NCBI GenBank assembly: GCA_028751875.1
Contig: CM054143.1
Location: forward strand, 66,643,103-66,707,102
Direction of reading: 5' to 3'
DNA length: 64,000 nucleotides
Origin: Rapana venosa
Lineage: Eukaryota > Mollusca > Gastropoda > Neogastropoda > Muricidae
In this document: positions 33,641 to 45,889 of the stretch, one piece after another
How positions within the stretch are numbered: position 1 is the stretch's first letter
Layout: every line of letters starts with the position of its first letter
Notes under the pieces: model-generated
The model's database searches: none
Told to the model about the DNA's origin: nothing
Seen by the model: the letters and a program-made list of their open reading frames with translations, nothing else
Position numbers and translations under genes: made by a program

Positions 33641-34639
33641 CACACACACAAAACACCCCAAAAACACACACACACAAAACCCCACACACACACCCCACAC
33701 ACACACACACACAGGGGGCCCTAGCCTCCCTGGCAACCGATACACAAAATGTGAGACACTTGCAGTCCAGCACATACTGAAGCAGACCAGCACGCACATG
33801 CGTGTGCATTGATGTTGGTAGTGGCACAAGTGCAGCCGCACCTGCGCGCACGTTTGTACACACACCGCGTGCGCAGAAAGACTCTCTCTCTCTGTCTGTC
33901 TCTGGCTCTTATTCATTAAGGAATTTGTTATTGCCATTGTCTCCCTCCCCCCCCCTCCCCTCTCACACACACAGCACTAATATACGAACATAAGCACTCA
34001 CGCATACGTGCGCGCACGTTTACACACACGCACATGTGCGTGCGCCACACAGATTGAAGTCATTCTTGGGATGAGACTATACACCGAGGTCCGTGTGCAA
34101 CCAAACACAGGCACACACAACGTCTTGTCCAGCTTTAATCAGGGCAGGCCCACCTCCTGACAGACCTGGCCCTGTGTGTTTGCGGGAACCGTTACAACAT
34201 TTGCAACAGCTGAATGCGCACGAAGACTGGATGTAAAACACAAACAAACAAACAAAAAACAAAACCACGTGAGTGCTGATTCCATTGTCCTCGAAAGAAA
34301 ACAAAGAATAAAATGAATAAACCAAGCAATCTCTTGTTGACAATGACAGTCACCAACATGCATGGGCAGACACCATGACACAGGCATAGGCTGCACATGT
34401 GCATGCACACATGCACAACATACGCACACAACAATACAAAGGCTTCCATTGCTATACCCACGTTCTTTCTGTGAACATTTTTTTTTACACTTATCCAGAG
34501 TGTAACTACACACACACACACACACACACCACAACACACCCACACACACACACACACACACACACAACACACTCACTCACTCACTCACTCACTCACGGTA
34601 ATCAATATGAAAATAATTTTTGCCAAAAATAAAGAATCC
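33641..34639. other. CA-rich low-complexity and unique sequence, no gene
   Basis: Several (CA)n runs (33,640-33,715; 34,508-34,566), an actc run (34,567-34,597) and GC/AC-alternating blocks. No supported coding sequence. Confidence 0.5.
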
Positions 34640-34872
34640 AGAAATATAATATAATATAATAATATAATAATGATGATGATGATGATGATGATATGATGAT
34701 AGATAATAATAATAATAATAATAAATGGAATGTATATAGCGCAATATCTTGCAAAATACACACCAACAAATCAAAGCGCTTGCATCCAACATATTCTTAC
34801 ACACACCAATAACAATTAACATGTTGACAAATTCAAATGTACATACACACACACACACGCCCGCGCGCGCGT

Positions 34873-34953
<81 letters not shown>

Positions 34954-34960
34954 GAAAGAC
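34640..34960 (-). mobile_element. L2-like LINE 3-prime end with long (CA)n
   Basis: Antisense arrangement: (TAA/ATG)n, then atggaatgtatatagcgcaa, then caaatcaaagcgcttgcatc, then a long (CA)n run (34,842-34,948). This is the mirror of 23,599-23,802: TG tract, AAGCGCTT motif, GCGCTATATA motif, trinucleotide end. No coding part remains. Confidence 0.75.
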
Positions 34961-35842
34961 AGACAGACAATGATGATGATGATGATATTGCAATGGAGGT
35001 GAGTTGAGCTGGAAATAACTTCAATAGGACCCTTGGGAAATTAGTTTTGTGTAGTTCCACTATTAGCAGTGAAGTTACTCATTCGCACCCCATCCTAAAT
35101 CTGTAGCCCAAAACAAGGAGGCAAACAAACACCACCCCCACCCCCCAATAGAGAGAAACAAATCAAACAAACAACAACCAAAACAACCTAATCAAACTGG
35201 CCTTGAAGATAATTCTGAAGTCAACTGCAAGTTGGACACTACATCTCAAAATATGCAGCTGCCGTCCTTATTCAACAGCCCACAGTTTTGATTAGATCAA
35301 CTCTTTTTTGAAGACCGAATCAAGGTGAAGCTTTTTGCGTTGTCAAAACTTTGTAATGAAAGTGAGTTATAAAAACAGCTTCAGAAAAAAATCCATTTTG
35401 TGGTTTCACTTCTTACTTTCAATGATTATCTCCGTATAGAGTTGAAAGGTGTCGAGAACATCGCAACTGGCGACATTGAAGAAAAGCAATTTTCAATAAC
35501 TGGCGCCAACAGACTGAGATTATCATTTCAGTAGGCCTACTGACTGTTTGACATAAGGCAGATGGTTGGAAAATGTACATGTAGGGTTACAGCTCAATTC
35601 TGTTATTCTGAAATAACACTTTTACAAACATTCACTTCATTACTAGATACTGTTTTCCTTGACAGTTCCTTTTAAGAGAAAAAAAGATAAAAGACTGAAC
35701 CATAGCAATGTAGGTAACCTTTTTTCCCCTCATGTCTTAGCTCATTGAAAATTCAACTACTACTGCTACAAGATCTCATAAGAAAAGATTAGATTCGTTG
35801 CATGTAAAATTCTTCCACTGAGACCAGTTTTAACAGTACCTA
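34961..35842. other. Unique sequence, no gene seen
   Basis: Ordinary AT-rich DNA without a long open frame or recognised repeat. Confidence 0.4.
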
Positions 35843-37085
35843 GCCACCCGAACGTCTGAAAGCCATATAAAGGCCACAGGGTGCTTCCCCTTACCTTAGA
35901 ACGTCTGAAAGCATATAAGGCCACAGGTTGCTTCCCTTACCTTGACATTCTGAAGCAATAAAGGCCACAGGGTGCTTCCCCTTACCTTAGAATGTCTGAA
36001 AGCATATAAAGGCCCAGGGCTTCCCCTTACCTTAGAATGTCCTGAAAGTATATAAGGCCACAGGGTGCTTCCCCTTACCTTAGAATGTCTGAAAAGCATA
36101 TAAAGGCCACAGGGTGCTTCCCCTTACCTTAGAATGTCTGAAAGCATTAAAGGCCTCAGGGTGCTTCCCCTTACCTTAGAATTCTGAAAGCATAAAAGGC
36201 CACAGGGTGCTTCCCCTTACCTTAGAATGTCTGAAAGCTATAGGGTGCTTCCCCTTACCTTAATGTCTGAAACATATATAAGCCACAGGGTGCTTCCCCT
36301 TACCTTAGAATGTCTGAAAGCTATAAAGGGCCCCAGGGCTTCCCCTTACCTTAGAATGCTGAAGCATTAAGGCTACAGGGTGCCCCCCTTACCTAGAATG
36401 TTGAAAGCAATAGGGTGCTTCCCCTACCTTAGAATGTCTGAAGCATATAAAGGCCACAGGGTGCTTCCCCCCTTTCCTTAGAATTTAAAGCATATGGGCT
36501 TCCCCTTACCTTGAATTCTGAAAGCATATAAGGCACAGGGCTTCCCCTTACCTTAGAATGTCTGAAGCTATAAAGGCCACAGGTGCTTCCCCTACCTTAG
36601 AAAGTCCTGAAAGCCCTAAAAGGCCCAGGGGCTCCCCCTTACCTTAAATTCTGAAGCATATAGGTGCTTCCCCTTACCTTAGATGCTGAAAGCATATAAA
36701 GGCCACAGGGTCTTCCCCCTTACTAAAAAAAGTCTGGGAAACATATAGGTGCTCCCCTTACCTTAGAATGTCTGAAAGCATTTTAAAAAGCCACAGGTGC
36801 TTTCCCCTTTCCTTAGAATGTCTGAAAGCAATAGGGTGCTTCCCCTTACCTAAAGTCTGAAAGCAAATAAAGGCCACAGGGTGCTTCCCCTTACCTTAGA
36901 ATGTCTGAAAGCAAATAAAGGCCACAGGGTGCTTCCCCTTACCTTAGAATGTCTGAAAGCAAATAAAGGCCACAGGGTGCTTCCCCTTACCTTAGAATGT
37001 CTGAAAGCATATAAAGGCCACAGGGTGCTTCCCCTTACCTTAGAATGTCTGAAAGCATATAAAGGCCACAGGGTGCTTCCCCTTA
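35843..37085. repeat. 48-bp minisatellite, about 26 units
   Basis: Unit agggtgcttccccttacctt + agaatgtctgaaagcatata + aaggccac. The last five units (36,845-37,085) are essentially perfect, while the earlier ones carry frequent indels and drop-outs. 48 is a multiple of three, so the perfect part is open in several frames with 16-residue periodicity. It abuts the 5-prime side of the L2-like LINE. Confidence 0.95.
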
Positions 37086-37099
37086 GATCTACATCCGGG

Positions 37100-40000
37100 C
37101 TTTTAGTTTTCACTCCCACCTGCAAGCCAAACGAAAGATGTGGGGACGATATCAGAGGTGATATCTGATGACCACTAAGAATCACTGCACGGCCTTGAAG
37201 AGACAAATTCAATTTGCATATTATAGTTTGTTTAAAAACCAAAACCAGATGGGAACACTGCAGGCCTACGTCATCGCCAGTGGTGGGCTTCCCTCTCCCG
37301 TGTCTCCCCCCTCACCTCTGACATCACTTCTGTAACCCCTGACAACGCTTCTTCCCCATGCTGCCGTCCACCCGCCCCTTCAGCTTTTGATTGTTCTGTT
37401 GTTTGCGACTCTGGCTATGTTTTTTGTTCTGATGATGATGTGCATCATGATATGTGTCAAACACCTAATCCCCTGATTAACACAGTTCTTTCATCATCTA
37501 CTCCCGATTCACCATCCAAATTCTTGTCTGTTCTTCGGCTTGCCACATCTCCATCATCGCCTTCATCCTCTTCCTCTGATTCTTGTCCAAACTCACCACT
37601 TTCATCTTCAACCTCTCCACCACTTTCAAGTTTGTTCAATGTGCAGTCTGTCTGTCCAAAAAGAAAAGCTGACTACATTTCTGATTTCATCTCTGAAAGA
37701 ACCATTGACTTAACCTTTCTTACCGAAACTTGGCTTAAACCACATGGCTATGAGCCAAAAATAAAACAGCTGACTCCTCCTGGATATAAAACTATTTCTT
37801 TCCCCCGACTCTCTCGAGGAGGTGGGATTGCCATCATTCTCAAAGACATATTGGAACCAGCTTTTTCTTTCAGTCACAACCTTCAATTCTCACATGAATC
37901 TTTTGAAGTTTGCGAAATAAATCTCAATCTACCTGGCCACTCTATTACATTCTGCTGCCTTTATCGTCCACCTCCTAGCCGTAAAAACAACCTAACATCT
38001 TCTCTTTTTCACCAAGAATTCCAGTCACTCCTCGACCACTACAGCCTCTCTCCCACTAAACTTAAAAGTCTCGGTGACTTCAACTTCCATCTCGACAACC
38101 AGTCTTCTCCAGATGTCAAACGTCTTTCTCTTTCTCTCTCCAACCATTCTCTCTCCCAACTGGTAAACGAAGCAACCCACAGATCTGGTCATATTTTAGA
38201 CTGGTTGATTACTAATGCTTCATTTAATCTTGTCACATCTGTTTCTGTCACCGACAAATTGCATTCTGATCATTCCGCCATTCTTTTCCATCTCAACATC
38301 ACAAAACTTGTCAGAAAGAAGAAATATGTTACTCGTCGCAATCTTAAGGCCTTAGACATTCATACCTTCTCTTCACAAGCTTCCGAACGTTTATCACAAA
38401 CCTCTGACCATACTGACCTCTCTGATTACTATAAAACTATTCTCGGCCAACTGCTTGATGAACATGCACCTCCTACATACCATCTCCTCCCTGACAGACC
38501 CTGTGCGCCATGGTATACCCAAGACATCTTGCTGGCACAGCGCAAACGCCGGCAACTAGAACGGCAGTGCCGGAAGTCAAAAACCGAAATCAACAAACAG
38601 CTTTTCAGAAAACAAATAAACAAAGTCAAACTCTTAATCCATTCAGTAAAGACAGACTACTACTCTTCCAAAGTTCTCTGTGCTACATCCATAAAATCTC
38701 TTTTTCCCTCACTTCAAATCTCCATGGATCTGCAAAATCAACCCCTTTGCCTAACACCCACAGCCTGTCTGAACTTCCATTCATCTTTTCTGCCTTCTTT
38801 TCAGACAAAGTCCGCAACATATGCTCCAGACTGGATCAGACTCATTTCCAGCCTGCGCCTCCTGATCCCCAGTTCAATGGCACTCATCTCTTTTCCTTCC
38901 AACCCACAAGTGAAAACGAAATCATGACAATTCTGAAGGAAATGACTATAAAATCATTCGACCTTGATCCCATCCCTGCTCCTGTTTTCTCACAATGCCT
39001 TTCACAACGTGTACCTATTATCTCTAAAATAGTAAACTCATCTCTTCTGTTAGGAAATTTTCCATCAGCTCTTAAAACCGCAATAGTCACACCTCCACTG
39101 AAAAAGCACGACCTCGATCCCAACATTCCGAAGAATTATAGACCTGTCTCAAACTTACCATTTTTGTCTCTAAAGTACTAGAAAAAGTTGTTCTCAACAG
39201 CTCAACAGTCACCTTCATTCCAAGGATCTCCTTCCCCTTTTCAATCTGCCTATCGCCCCAACCACAGCACCGAAACCACCCTAGTCCACACTTTGGATAC
39301 ACTTCTACTTGCTTCTGATGCAGGAAAAATCTCCCTCCTCACTCTTCTTGACTTATCTACAGCCTTTGATACTATAGATCACTCAATTCTTCTTTCTCGC
39401 CTCCAAAATACGTTTGGTATTGATGGAACAGCCCTCACCTGGTTTACTTCAAACCTCACAGACCGATTCCAGAAAGTTATCGTAAACAAAACTCAATCAA
39501 AACCTGTCAAACTGGAATGTGGAGTCCCGCAGGGATCAGTCCTGGGCCCTGTTCTCTTTACTCTCTATACTGCTCCACTCTCACAAATAATAAATAACCA
39601 CCATATTGATCATCATTTCTATGCTGATGATACTCAGCTTAGTGCAGTGATACTGTTGAAAACTTGCCTTCCCTCATGACAAATATGTCCAGCTGCCTTC
39701 AAGACATCCAAAACTGGATGACTCAGAACAAGTTACAACTTAATGCTGATAAAACCGAAGCCATGCTCATACGGACCCAACATAAACTTTCTTCTATCAC
39801 AAAAACTTCAACAGAATTCGGCAATACGTCAGTTCCTTTGTCCAACTCTGTGAAGTATTTAGGAGTAGTTCTTGACAACACACTCTCTATGAAAAAATTC
39901 ATCACCCAGACCTGCTAGTCTTGCTACTATCAATTACGGCGCATAAACGCGATTCGCAAGTATCTGTCCACTGAAGCAACTTCCAAGCTTGTCACATCTC

Positions 40001-40524
40001 TCATTCTTTCACGTTTAGACTATGTAATTCTCTTTTGGCTGGCCTACCAGCATCATCTACTAACTCTCTTCAACCATACAAAACTCTGCAGATCGACTGG
40101 TCCTAAAAAGAAAAAATCTGAACACATCACTCCTCTTGTGCGATCTCTTCACTGGCTGCCTGTCTCACAAACAATGGAGTATAAGATCAAATCCTCTGTT
40201 TCAAATGTCTCCACAAATCTGCACCCTCTTATCTCTGTAATGTCTTCACCTGTACACTCCATCCTGTTCCCTTCGTTCAGCGCAGATACTTTGTGCTTTC
40301 GAAAACCCAGATTCAAACAAACCACTGTTGGCCATCGCTCTTTCTCTGTTTCTGATCCATTCATCTGGAATGACCCCACTCTTTCACTCCGCCAAAAGCC
40401 TTCACTTGATACCTTCAAATCCAGCCTCAAAACACACTTATTTTCTACCTGAGACTTTTCCCCTCATATCTATCCCTAATTTTCAACAGCACCATTCACC
40501 CCTAAGTGTGTTCGCTTGTGTGTG

Positions 40525-40573
<49 letters not shown>

Positions 40574-40755
40574 TGTGTGTGGTGTGTTGTATGTTTGTGT
40601 GTGTGTGGTGCGTGCGTACGTGCGTGCGCGCACATGGATTTGAAATCTGTTGTTCATTATGTTTAAGGAGAGTTGCATGCGTGTAAATGAATTGAGTGCA
40701 AGCGCTTCGATTTGTTTGCTTTTTACAAGATTCATATATTATTATTATTATTTTT
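37100..40755 (+). mobile_element. L2-like LINE, nearly full length, broken
   Basis: The first frame (37,440-~38,690) carries an AP-endonuclease: LTETWL (motif with catalytic Glu), SRGGGIAIIL, CCLYRPPPS, LGDFNFHLD, SGHILDWLIT and SDHSAILF. A frameshift near 38,690 moves into the RT: LKTAIVTPPLKKHDLDPNIP, KNYRPVSNL; a break near 39,181; then FQSAYRPNHSTETTLVHTLD, LLDLSTAFDTIDHSILL (motif A), GVPQGSVLGP (motif B), FYADDTQL (motif C intact); a shift near 39,655; KTEAMLI and VKYLGVVLDNTLSMKKF; a TAG at 39,916-39,918; and the C-terminus to ~40,452. The 3-prime UTR has (TG)n (40,514-40,612), agtgcaagcgcttcgatttg and an ATT-repeat end. Residues 20-60 of the first frame are Ser/Pro-rich. At least four breaks make it non-autonomous. 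Confidence 0.9.
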
Positions 40756-41158
40756 TAAATTTTATTTCCCGTTTCATTTTAGCACTCGTGCGTGAAGTGA
40801 GAGGGTAGAGGTGGGGAGGGAGTACAGGTAACCCACCTACCCTCTGTGTACTATGTTACGGCACTAGCCGAAATTCTTTTTCTAATGTCACTATTGTGCA
40901 GTTGTAGTTTCCTGTTGATTTCCCCCTGCCAGTGCCGCTGGTGTCGGGAGGGCATGGGCCTACGTACCGCTGTGCCATGTTTGTGGCTGCTACTCTAGTG
41001 ACTGCATGGGCAGAACGTACTGTGCACGTGCACGATGGAGAGAACAGACTGTAAGATACCACAGTAATCTAATAAAGAACAGGTACAAACTCTTTAAAAA
41101 AAAATCCACATTGACCTTCTGATGACAGGTTAAATCCAAGGCTTTGCAAGGGGGGAGA

Positions 41159-41161
<3 letters not shown>
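40756..41161. other. Unique sequence, no gene seen
   Basis: Contains an AATAAA at ~41,071. No recognised coding sequence or element. Confidence 0.35.

Positions 41162-41197
<36 letters not shown>
41162..41197. repeat. G36 homopolymer
   Basis: Pure run of 36 G, preceded by a short GA-rich stretch. Similar runs occur at 26,267-26,304 and 58,889-58,935; their true length is unreliable in any read technology. Confidence 0.95.
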
Positions 41198-41199
<2 letters not shown>

Positions 41200-41234
41200 T
41201 GCAGGGCTTTGACATATAATGATTCAATAAGTGC

Positions 41235-41355
41235 ATAATTTAAAAAAGGTTCATCATTAAAGAAGTGCATAATTTTTTTAAAGTACAAAATTAAAGAAGT
41301 GCATAATAAAAGAAGTACATAATTGAGGAAATGCATAATTAAAGAAGTGCAAAAC
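41235..41355. repeat. 16-18-bp tandem repeat (aagaagtgcataatta)
   Basis: Six or seven degenerate units of attaaagaagtgcataat immediately before the truncated L2-like LINE. Confidence 0.8.
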
Positions 41356-42125
41356 TTCATTACCCAAACCTGCCTGCCCTGCTGATACCAGTTATGGGGC
41401 ATAAACACAATTCGCAAGAACCAGTCCACTGATGTCTATCTAAGCTCTCGCGCTTCAATTACTATGATTCTTTGTTCAGCTGGTCTAACGGCACAATCTA
41501 TCTACTCCCTTCAACGCGTACAACACTCTGCAGCTCAACCGGTTTTCAGAAAGAAAAACATCAGAAGACAATACTCCTTTCTTGCGGTGTGTACACCCAT
41601 TGCCTGTGCCACAATGAGTAAAGCAGAAGATCAGTACCCTCTATTACGAATGTCTCCACGACACAACTCCTTCCTACCTCTGTGAATGTCTTCAACTGTA
41701 CACTCCTTCTCGTTCCCTCCGCTCTGCTGCTTACAACACCTAAGATTCAAACAATACGCGTTGACCGCCGCTTTCTCTTGATCTGTCCACCGATCTTAAA
41801 GGGCCTCCCCCTATCCCTTCGCCAAAAGCCTGTTTATGAAGCCTATTGAAAAATGCAGCCTAAGACATACTTAATGCAACTAACATCTCCCTCTGTTGTT
41901 TCACCACATTCTCTCTGTGGCCTTCAACAGCCCTATCACCCCCTAAAGTGTGTATTGTGTGTGTGAATTTGTTGAATCTTTGTGATTGACTGCTTGTGTA
42001 AGAATAGGTTGAATGCAAGCGCTTTGTTTTTACAAGATATAGCGCAATATAGATTCCAGAGATGATGATGACGATTATCATCATCATCATCATCATCATC
42101 ATCGTTATTGCTTTCTCATCATCAT
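41356..42125 (+). mobile_element. L2-like LINE, C-terminal fragment, diverged
   Basis: Starts at cttcattacccaaacctgcc, which matches the RT C-terminal region at 22,977 and 39,898, and runs to a 3-prime end aatgcaagcgctttg...acaagatatagcgcaatata followed by (GAT/ATC)n. It is much more diverged than the other two sense copies. The TG block in its 3-prime UTR is only ~18 bp (tgtgtattgtgtgtgtg), against ~70-100 bp elsewhere. Confidence 0.8.
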
Positions 42126-42429
42126 CATTAAGTAAAACAGTTAAGAGCCAAGGCAGTTTGCTTAAAAGGGGTTCTTCTTGCTAGGCTTGGTTGCCCAGAT
42201 CTTTCCAGCCTTTGTCTACGATGTTCACCGCTTCCTGAAGTTTTGTTTTGTTCTTGCGCTGTTTGAAACCGTGTTCATTTTCCCTGAGTCTTCTCAGTGA
42301 TGCCAAGCGGATTCCTCCTACAAAAAAGTGGGCCTACATCATAAAGGTTGCGAGATCGGGATCCAGGGGCAAGCAACTGGCTGACAACAGTGGGGTTCCA
42401 TCCCCGTTTGTGCCTGAGCTTTTCCTTCA
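42126..42429. other. Unique sequence, no gene seen
   Basis: No recognised coding sequence. The stretch 42,330-42,430 may be the upstream part of the SINE-like module that follows. Confidence 0.35.
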
Positions 42430-42600
42430 TCTCCCAGATCATTGAGTGGTGGTCTGGATGGCAGTGTTTCGGATCAGACAATAAACCAATGTCTCACTGC
42501 AACTCGCATTTAGTGCATGTTAAAGAACCCAGGGCAACCGCAGCAAAGAAGTTAAGAAAAGAATCCTAGAAAATAAATGAACATCTTTGCTTATTTCCAC
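42430..42600 (+). mobile_element. SINE-type conserved module (tentative)
   Basis: The order ggcagtgtttcggatcagac + aataaaccaatgtctc...gcatttagtgcatgttaaag + aacccagggcaac resembles a 3-prime module that I recall as very frequent in molluscan genomes (GATAAACCGAGGTCC...GCACGTAAAAGAACCC). This identification rests on pattern memory; no tRNA head is evident. Confidence 0.4.
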
Positions 42601-43204
42601 GATAAGATGAAGTAAGTTTGCTTCTTTAGGGTGGGCGGGTCAGGGAAACGCACTACTGAGCACTAGAAAGATATGAACAATGAAACAATACCCGCTGAGG
42701 ATCCCTGGAATACCTTAAGTTGGCCTTCATTCCCTACCCGACGTCTCAATAGGGTTAAGGGTACACCTATCGGCAAAATCCCAACACAAGCGAAGGCCTG
42801 TTTCTGTTGTATGAACTCTATCCCCGCCTCTCGCTACTTTATGGTCGCCACAGCACGCAAGACCAGCTACCGTGTCCATCATAAACCCTCTCGGGGACTG
42901 TAGGCTATATGGGTTATTTCATCCCTTCCTACTACCCTTGAACAGGCCCTGTATATGTTTTATGAAAGTGTACTGCAGTGTAGAATAGACGTTCCACACA
43001 TTCTGACCGCCCTGAGGTGGTGGGGAGGGGGGGGGGGGTGGAGAGGGAGGGAGGAAGAGAGAGAGGACAGAGAGAGAGAGAGATGGTGGGTGGGTGTGGG
43101 TGGAAAAGGGCTCAATCGTTGAGAATCTGCCCTTCCTTGCTGACAGGATCTGCATGGCATGGCTGTTGTAGTCAGTGAGCTGCTAGTGATTCCACCTTGA
43201 AAAC
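42601..43204. other. Unique sequence with a G/A-rich block
   Basis: A ggtggggaggggggggggtg-type block lies at 43,018-43,085. No supported gene. Confidence 0.4.
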
Positions 43205-43930
43205 GGCAGTGTTTCCACGAATGTCTGTCTGCTGTCTGAATGTCTGTCTGTGCCCACAGTTTGCCAGGACATGGAATGTTGTCTGTTGTCTGTCTGTTGT
43301 CTGTCTGTTGTCTGTCTGTTGTCTGTCAGTTGTCTGTCAGTTGTCTGTCAGTTGTCTGTCTGTTGTCTGTCTGTGTCAACAGTTAGCCAGGACATAGGAC
43401 GTTGCCTCAATGTCTGTCTGTTGGTCTGTCAGTTGTCTGTCAGTTGTCTGTCAGTTGTCTGTCTGTTGTCTGTCTGTGTCCACAGTTTGCCAGGACATAG
43501 GACGTTGCCTCAATGTCTGTCTGTTGGTCTGTCAGTTGTCTGTCAGTTGTCTGTCTGTGTCTGTCTGTTGTCTGTCTGTTGTCTGTCTGTTGTCTGTCAG
43601 TTGTCTGTCAGTTGTATGTCTGTGTCAACAGTTAGCCAGGACATAGGACGTTGCCTCAATGTCTGTCTGTTGGTCTGTCAGTTGTCTGTCAGTTGTCTTT
43701 TCGGGTGTCTGCCCTGTTGTCTGTCTGTTGTCTGTCTGTTGTCTGTCAGTTGTCTGTTCATTTGTATGTCTGTGTCAACAGGACATAGGATGTTGCCTCA
43801 ATGTCTGTTGGTCTGTCAGTTGTCTGTCTGTTGTCTGTCAGTTGTCTGTCTGTTGTCTGTCAGTTGTCTGTCTGTTGGTCTGTCAGTTGTCTGTCAGTTG
43901 TCTGTCTGTGTCCACAGTTTGCCAGGACAC
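43205..43930. repeat. CTGT-rich array with a higher-order repeat
   Basis: The short unit is ttgtctgtctg or ttgtctgtcag (11 bp), with runs of these separated by a spacer ccacagtttgccaggacata + ggacgttgcctcaatg. The spacer appears at ~43,255, 43,375, 43,480, 43,625, 43,770 and 43,912, giving a higher-order period of about 105-145 bp. Open frames across it (Val/Cys/Leu/Ser-rich) are repeat artefacts. Confidence 0.95.
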
Positions 43931-43951
43931 AGGACCTCAGTTTCTGGCACA

Positions 43952-44065
43952 CCATGGGGCAGGTAGCCTCGTGGTCAGAGCGTTGCCCACATGACCTCAA
44001 GGCCCAGGTTGGAGCCTTCACCGAGCGCCCGTAAGAGGGGAATTATCTCCCTGGAGTTAACATCA
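43952..44065 (+). mobile_element. SINE family A, 5-prime fragment
   Basis: tRNA-like head: A box TAGCCTCGTGGT and B-box-like GGTTGGAGCCT, then tctccctggagttaacatc, which occurs (antisense) in the copy at 48,845-49,180. It is cut off at 44,065, where the 3-prime end of the antisense RTE-like LINE begins. Confidence 0.7.
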
Positions 44066-45870
44066 GTCTCATCTCATCTGCTCCCATAACCCCCTTCGGG
44101 GTCGTAGGGGCACTGCATTGACGAACGTTGCACCAGCTGGCTCCATTTGCGGCGTTGTGTGCAAATGCCTGGGTTGTGGGGGAAGCTCTTCCCTTCCATT
44201 CAGTGATGTTGTCTGCCCATTTCTTTTCCCGACTTCCTCTCCCTTTTCTTCCCCTGCACTGTTTCCCTGCAGTAAGGTTTTGGACAGCCCATCTGATCTA
44301 GTCACATGCTGTACCATCTGAGCTTCCTTTTCCCTTTACTGTGGTCACAGGTTTTCGTAGTGCTTTACTTGTTGGGTGATGGTTTGTAGGACTTCGTTGT
44401 TGGTAGTGTGGGGCCATGTATGAAATGCCAAGGAGTCTTCCCGAGGGATCTCATCTCTAGAGCCTGGATCCTCCTTTGTAGATCTGCATTCATTGTCCAG
44501 GATTCGCACGCCCTACAGATATGTAGTGATGACTAGTGCCCTGCAGTAGCTTGACCTTGGTCCGAGAGAGATTTCGGTCTTTCCAGATAGTCTTGAGCTT
44601 TGCCATTGCTGCTATTGTTTGTGCAGCTCTTGCGAGGATTCGGTTTTTGAACCTTCTTCACTAATAATAGCTCCAAGGTACTGGAAGTGATCTACAACCC
44701 AAGTTCTTTTCCATTTGACTTTGATTTTGGTAGTGATTGGTTTGGGCACTGTTTGTCATGAGTTTTTTTTTCCCTCGGCACTGATCTCCATGCCATATCT
44801 GGAGGATGTTTTGTCCAGGTGGTACAACTAGGTTGCTAGTTCCTGTTCATTCCTGCAAGTCCGTCGTGTCACAGCAAACCTGAGGCTGGGATTATCCGCC
44901 CTCCAATACTGACTGTGCCAGTGTGATCTTCTAAGGCATCAGTCATTATGCGCTCAAGGGAGACATTTAAACAGTGTTGGCGATAGGAGACAGCCTTGAC
45001 GAACTCCCACTGAGGTATTGGGAACCACTCTCCAACATGCCTTGGAAAAGCACTGCGCTGGTGGCTTTTGTGTATAGCCTTTGATGGTCCGAATGATCTT
45101 TTTCCCATGTTGTATTTTTTCATCGTGGCCCATAATGCGTCGTGCCATACACGGTCAAACGCCTTTTTGAAGTCTATGAAGACGTGGTTAGTTTCTGTTG
45201 GTGCTGGCTGTTTTCTCGCACAAAACCGCGGGTTGAATATTTGTTCTGTGGTGTTCTTTTGGGGGGAAGCCTGCCTGTTCTTCAGCTTGATTTTTTCTGC
45301 CCTGGTTTAGTCTTTTAAAGTGACTTTTCATAAATTTACTGGCATGGCTTATGAGGCTGATCGTTCGATTTTTTGGGCATTGCGAAAATTTCCCTTTCTT
45401 GGGGGAGCAATGGAGTATTGGGTCCAAGGGTTGCCACTCTCCATCTGCCGTCGTTGCAATTCTTGGAGGATTTTTGTCATTTTTTCCCCCCGTATGTGAT
45501 CAGCTTGGGGGGATGTTGAAAAGCCTGCTGTTTTCCCCTTTTTTTCGTGATTTGATTGCTGCCTCAACCTCTTCACAAAGGGATAGGAAAGTATCACTTC
45601 TGACGAGTTTTGACTTGTAAGTCCGGGGTCAATTTGTGTCTGATGTTGTAGAGCCTAACGTACTCGTCCATCTTTAATGTATCATTTTCCTTGTGAGGCT
45701 TTTTTCCTTTTTTGTTTTCGATCTGGTGACTCTTATCGTTTCGCTGTGTGGCTCTTTCACAATTTGATAGCCTTCTGCTGTTTTTCTTGGTCAAATTTTT
45801 CTCAATTCTGAACATTTTTTCTCAATCCCTTCTTCTTTGGCCTTTTTCATTCTTCTTGACCCGTACTACC
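44066..45870 (-). mobile_element. RTE-like LINE, heavily decayed
   Basis: On the - strand the pieces read: GFSTSPQADHIRG, the palm start PPRKGNFRNAQ, ISLISHASKF (as in the 28.6-31.7 kb element), a region aligning to FKKAFDRVWH at ~45,150, then MKKYNMGKRSF, VSLERIMTDALEDHTGTVSI and, at the end, HVTRSDGLSKTLLQGNSAG. The catalytic FADD is not recoverable. Frame breaks occur every 100-250 bp. The 3-prime end (CCCCTACGACCCCGAAGG + GGGTTATGGGAG followed by GATGAG repeats) resembles the end of the hybrid SINE at 10,650. Sequence quality falls beyond 45,300. Confidence 0.75.
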
Positions 45871-45889
45871 CATTTTCCCCCGGGGTCCT

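Noticed and set aside
43250..43966. 238-codon Cys/Val/Leu/Ser-rich frame resembling a membrane protein
   Set aside because: Translation of the CTGT array; periodicity follows the DNA repeat.
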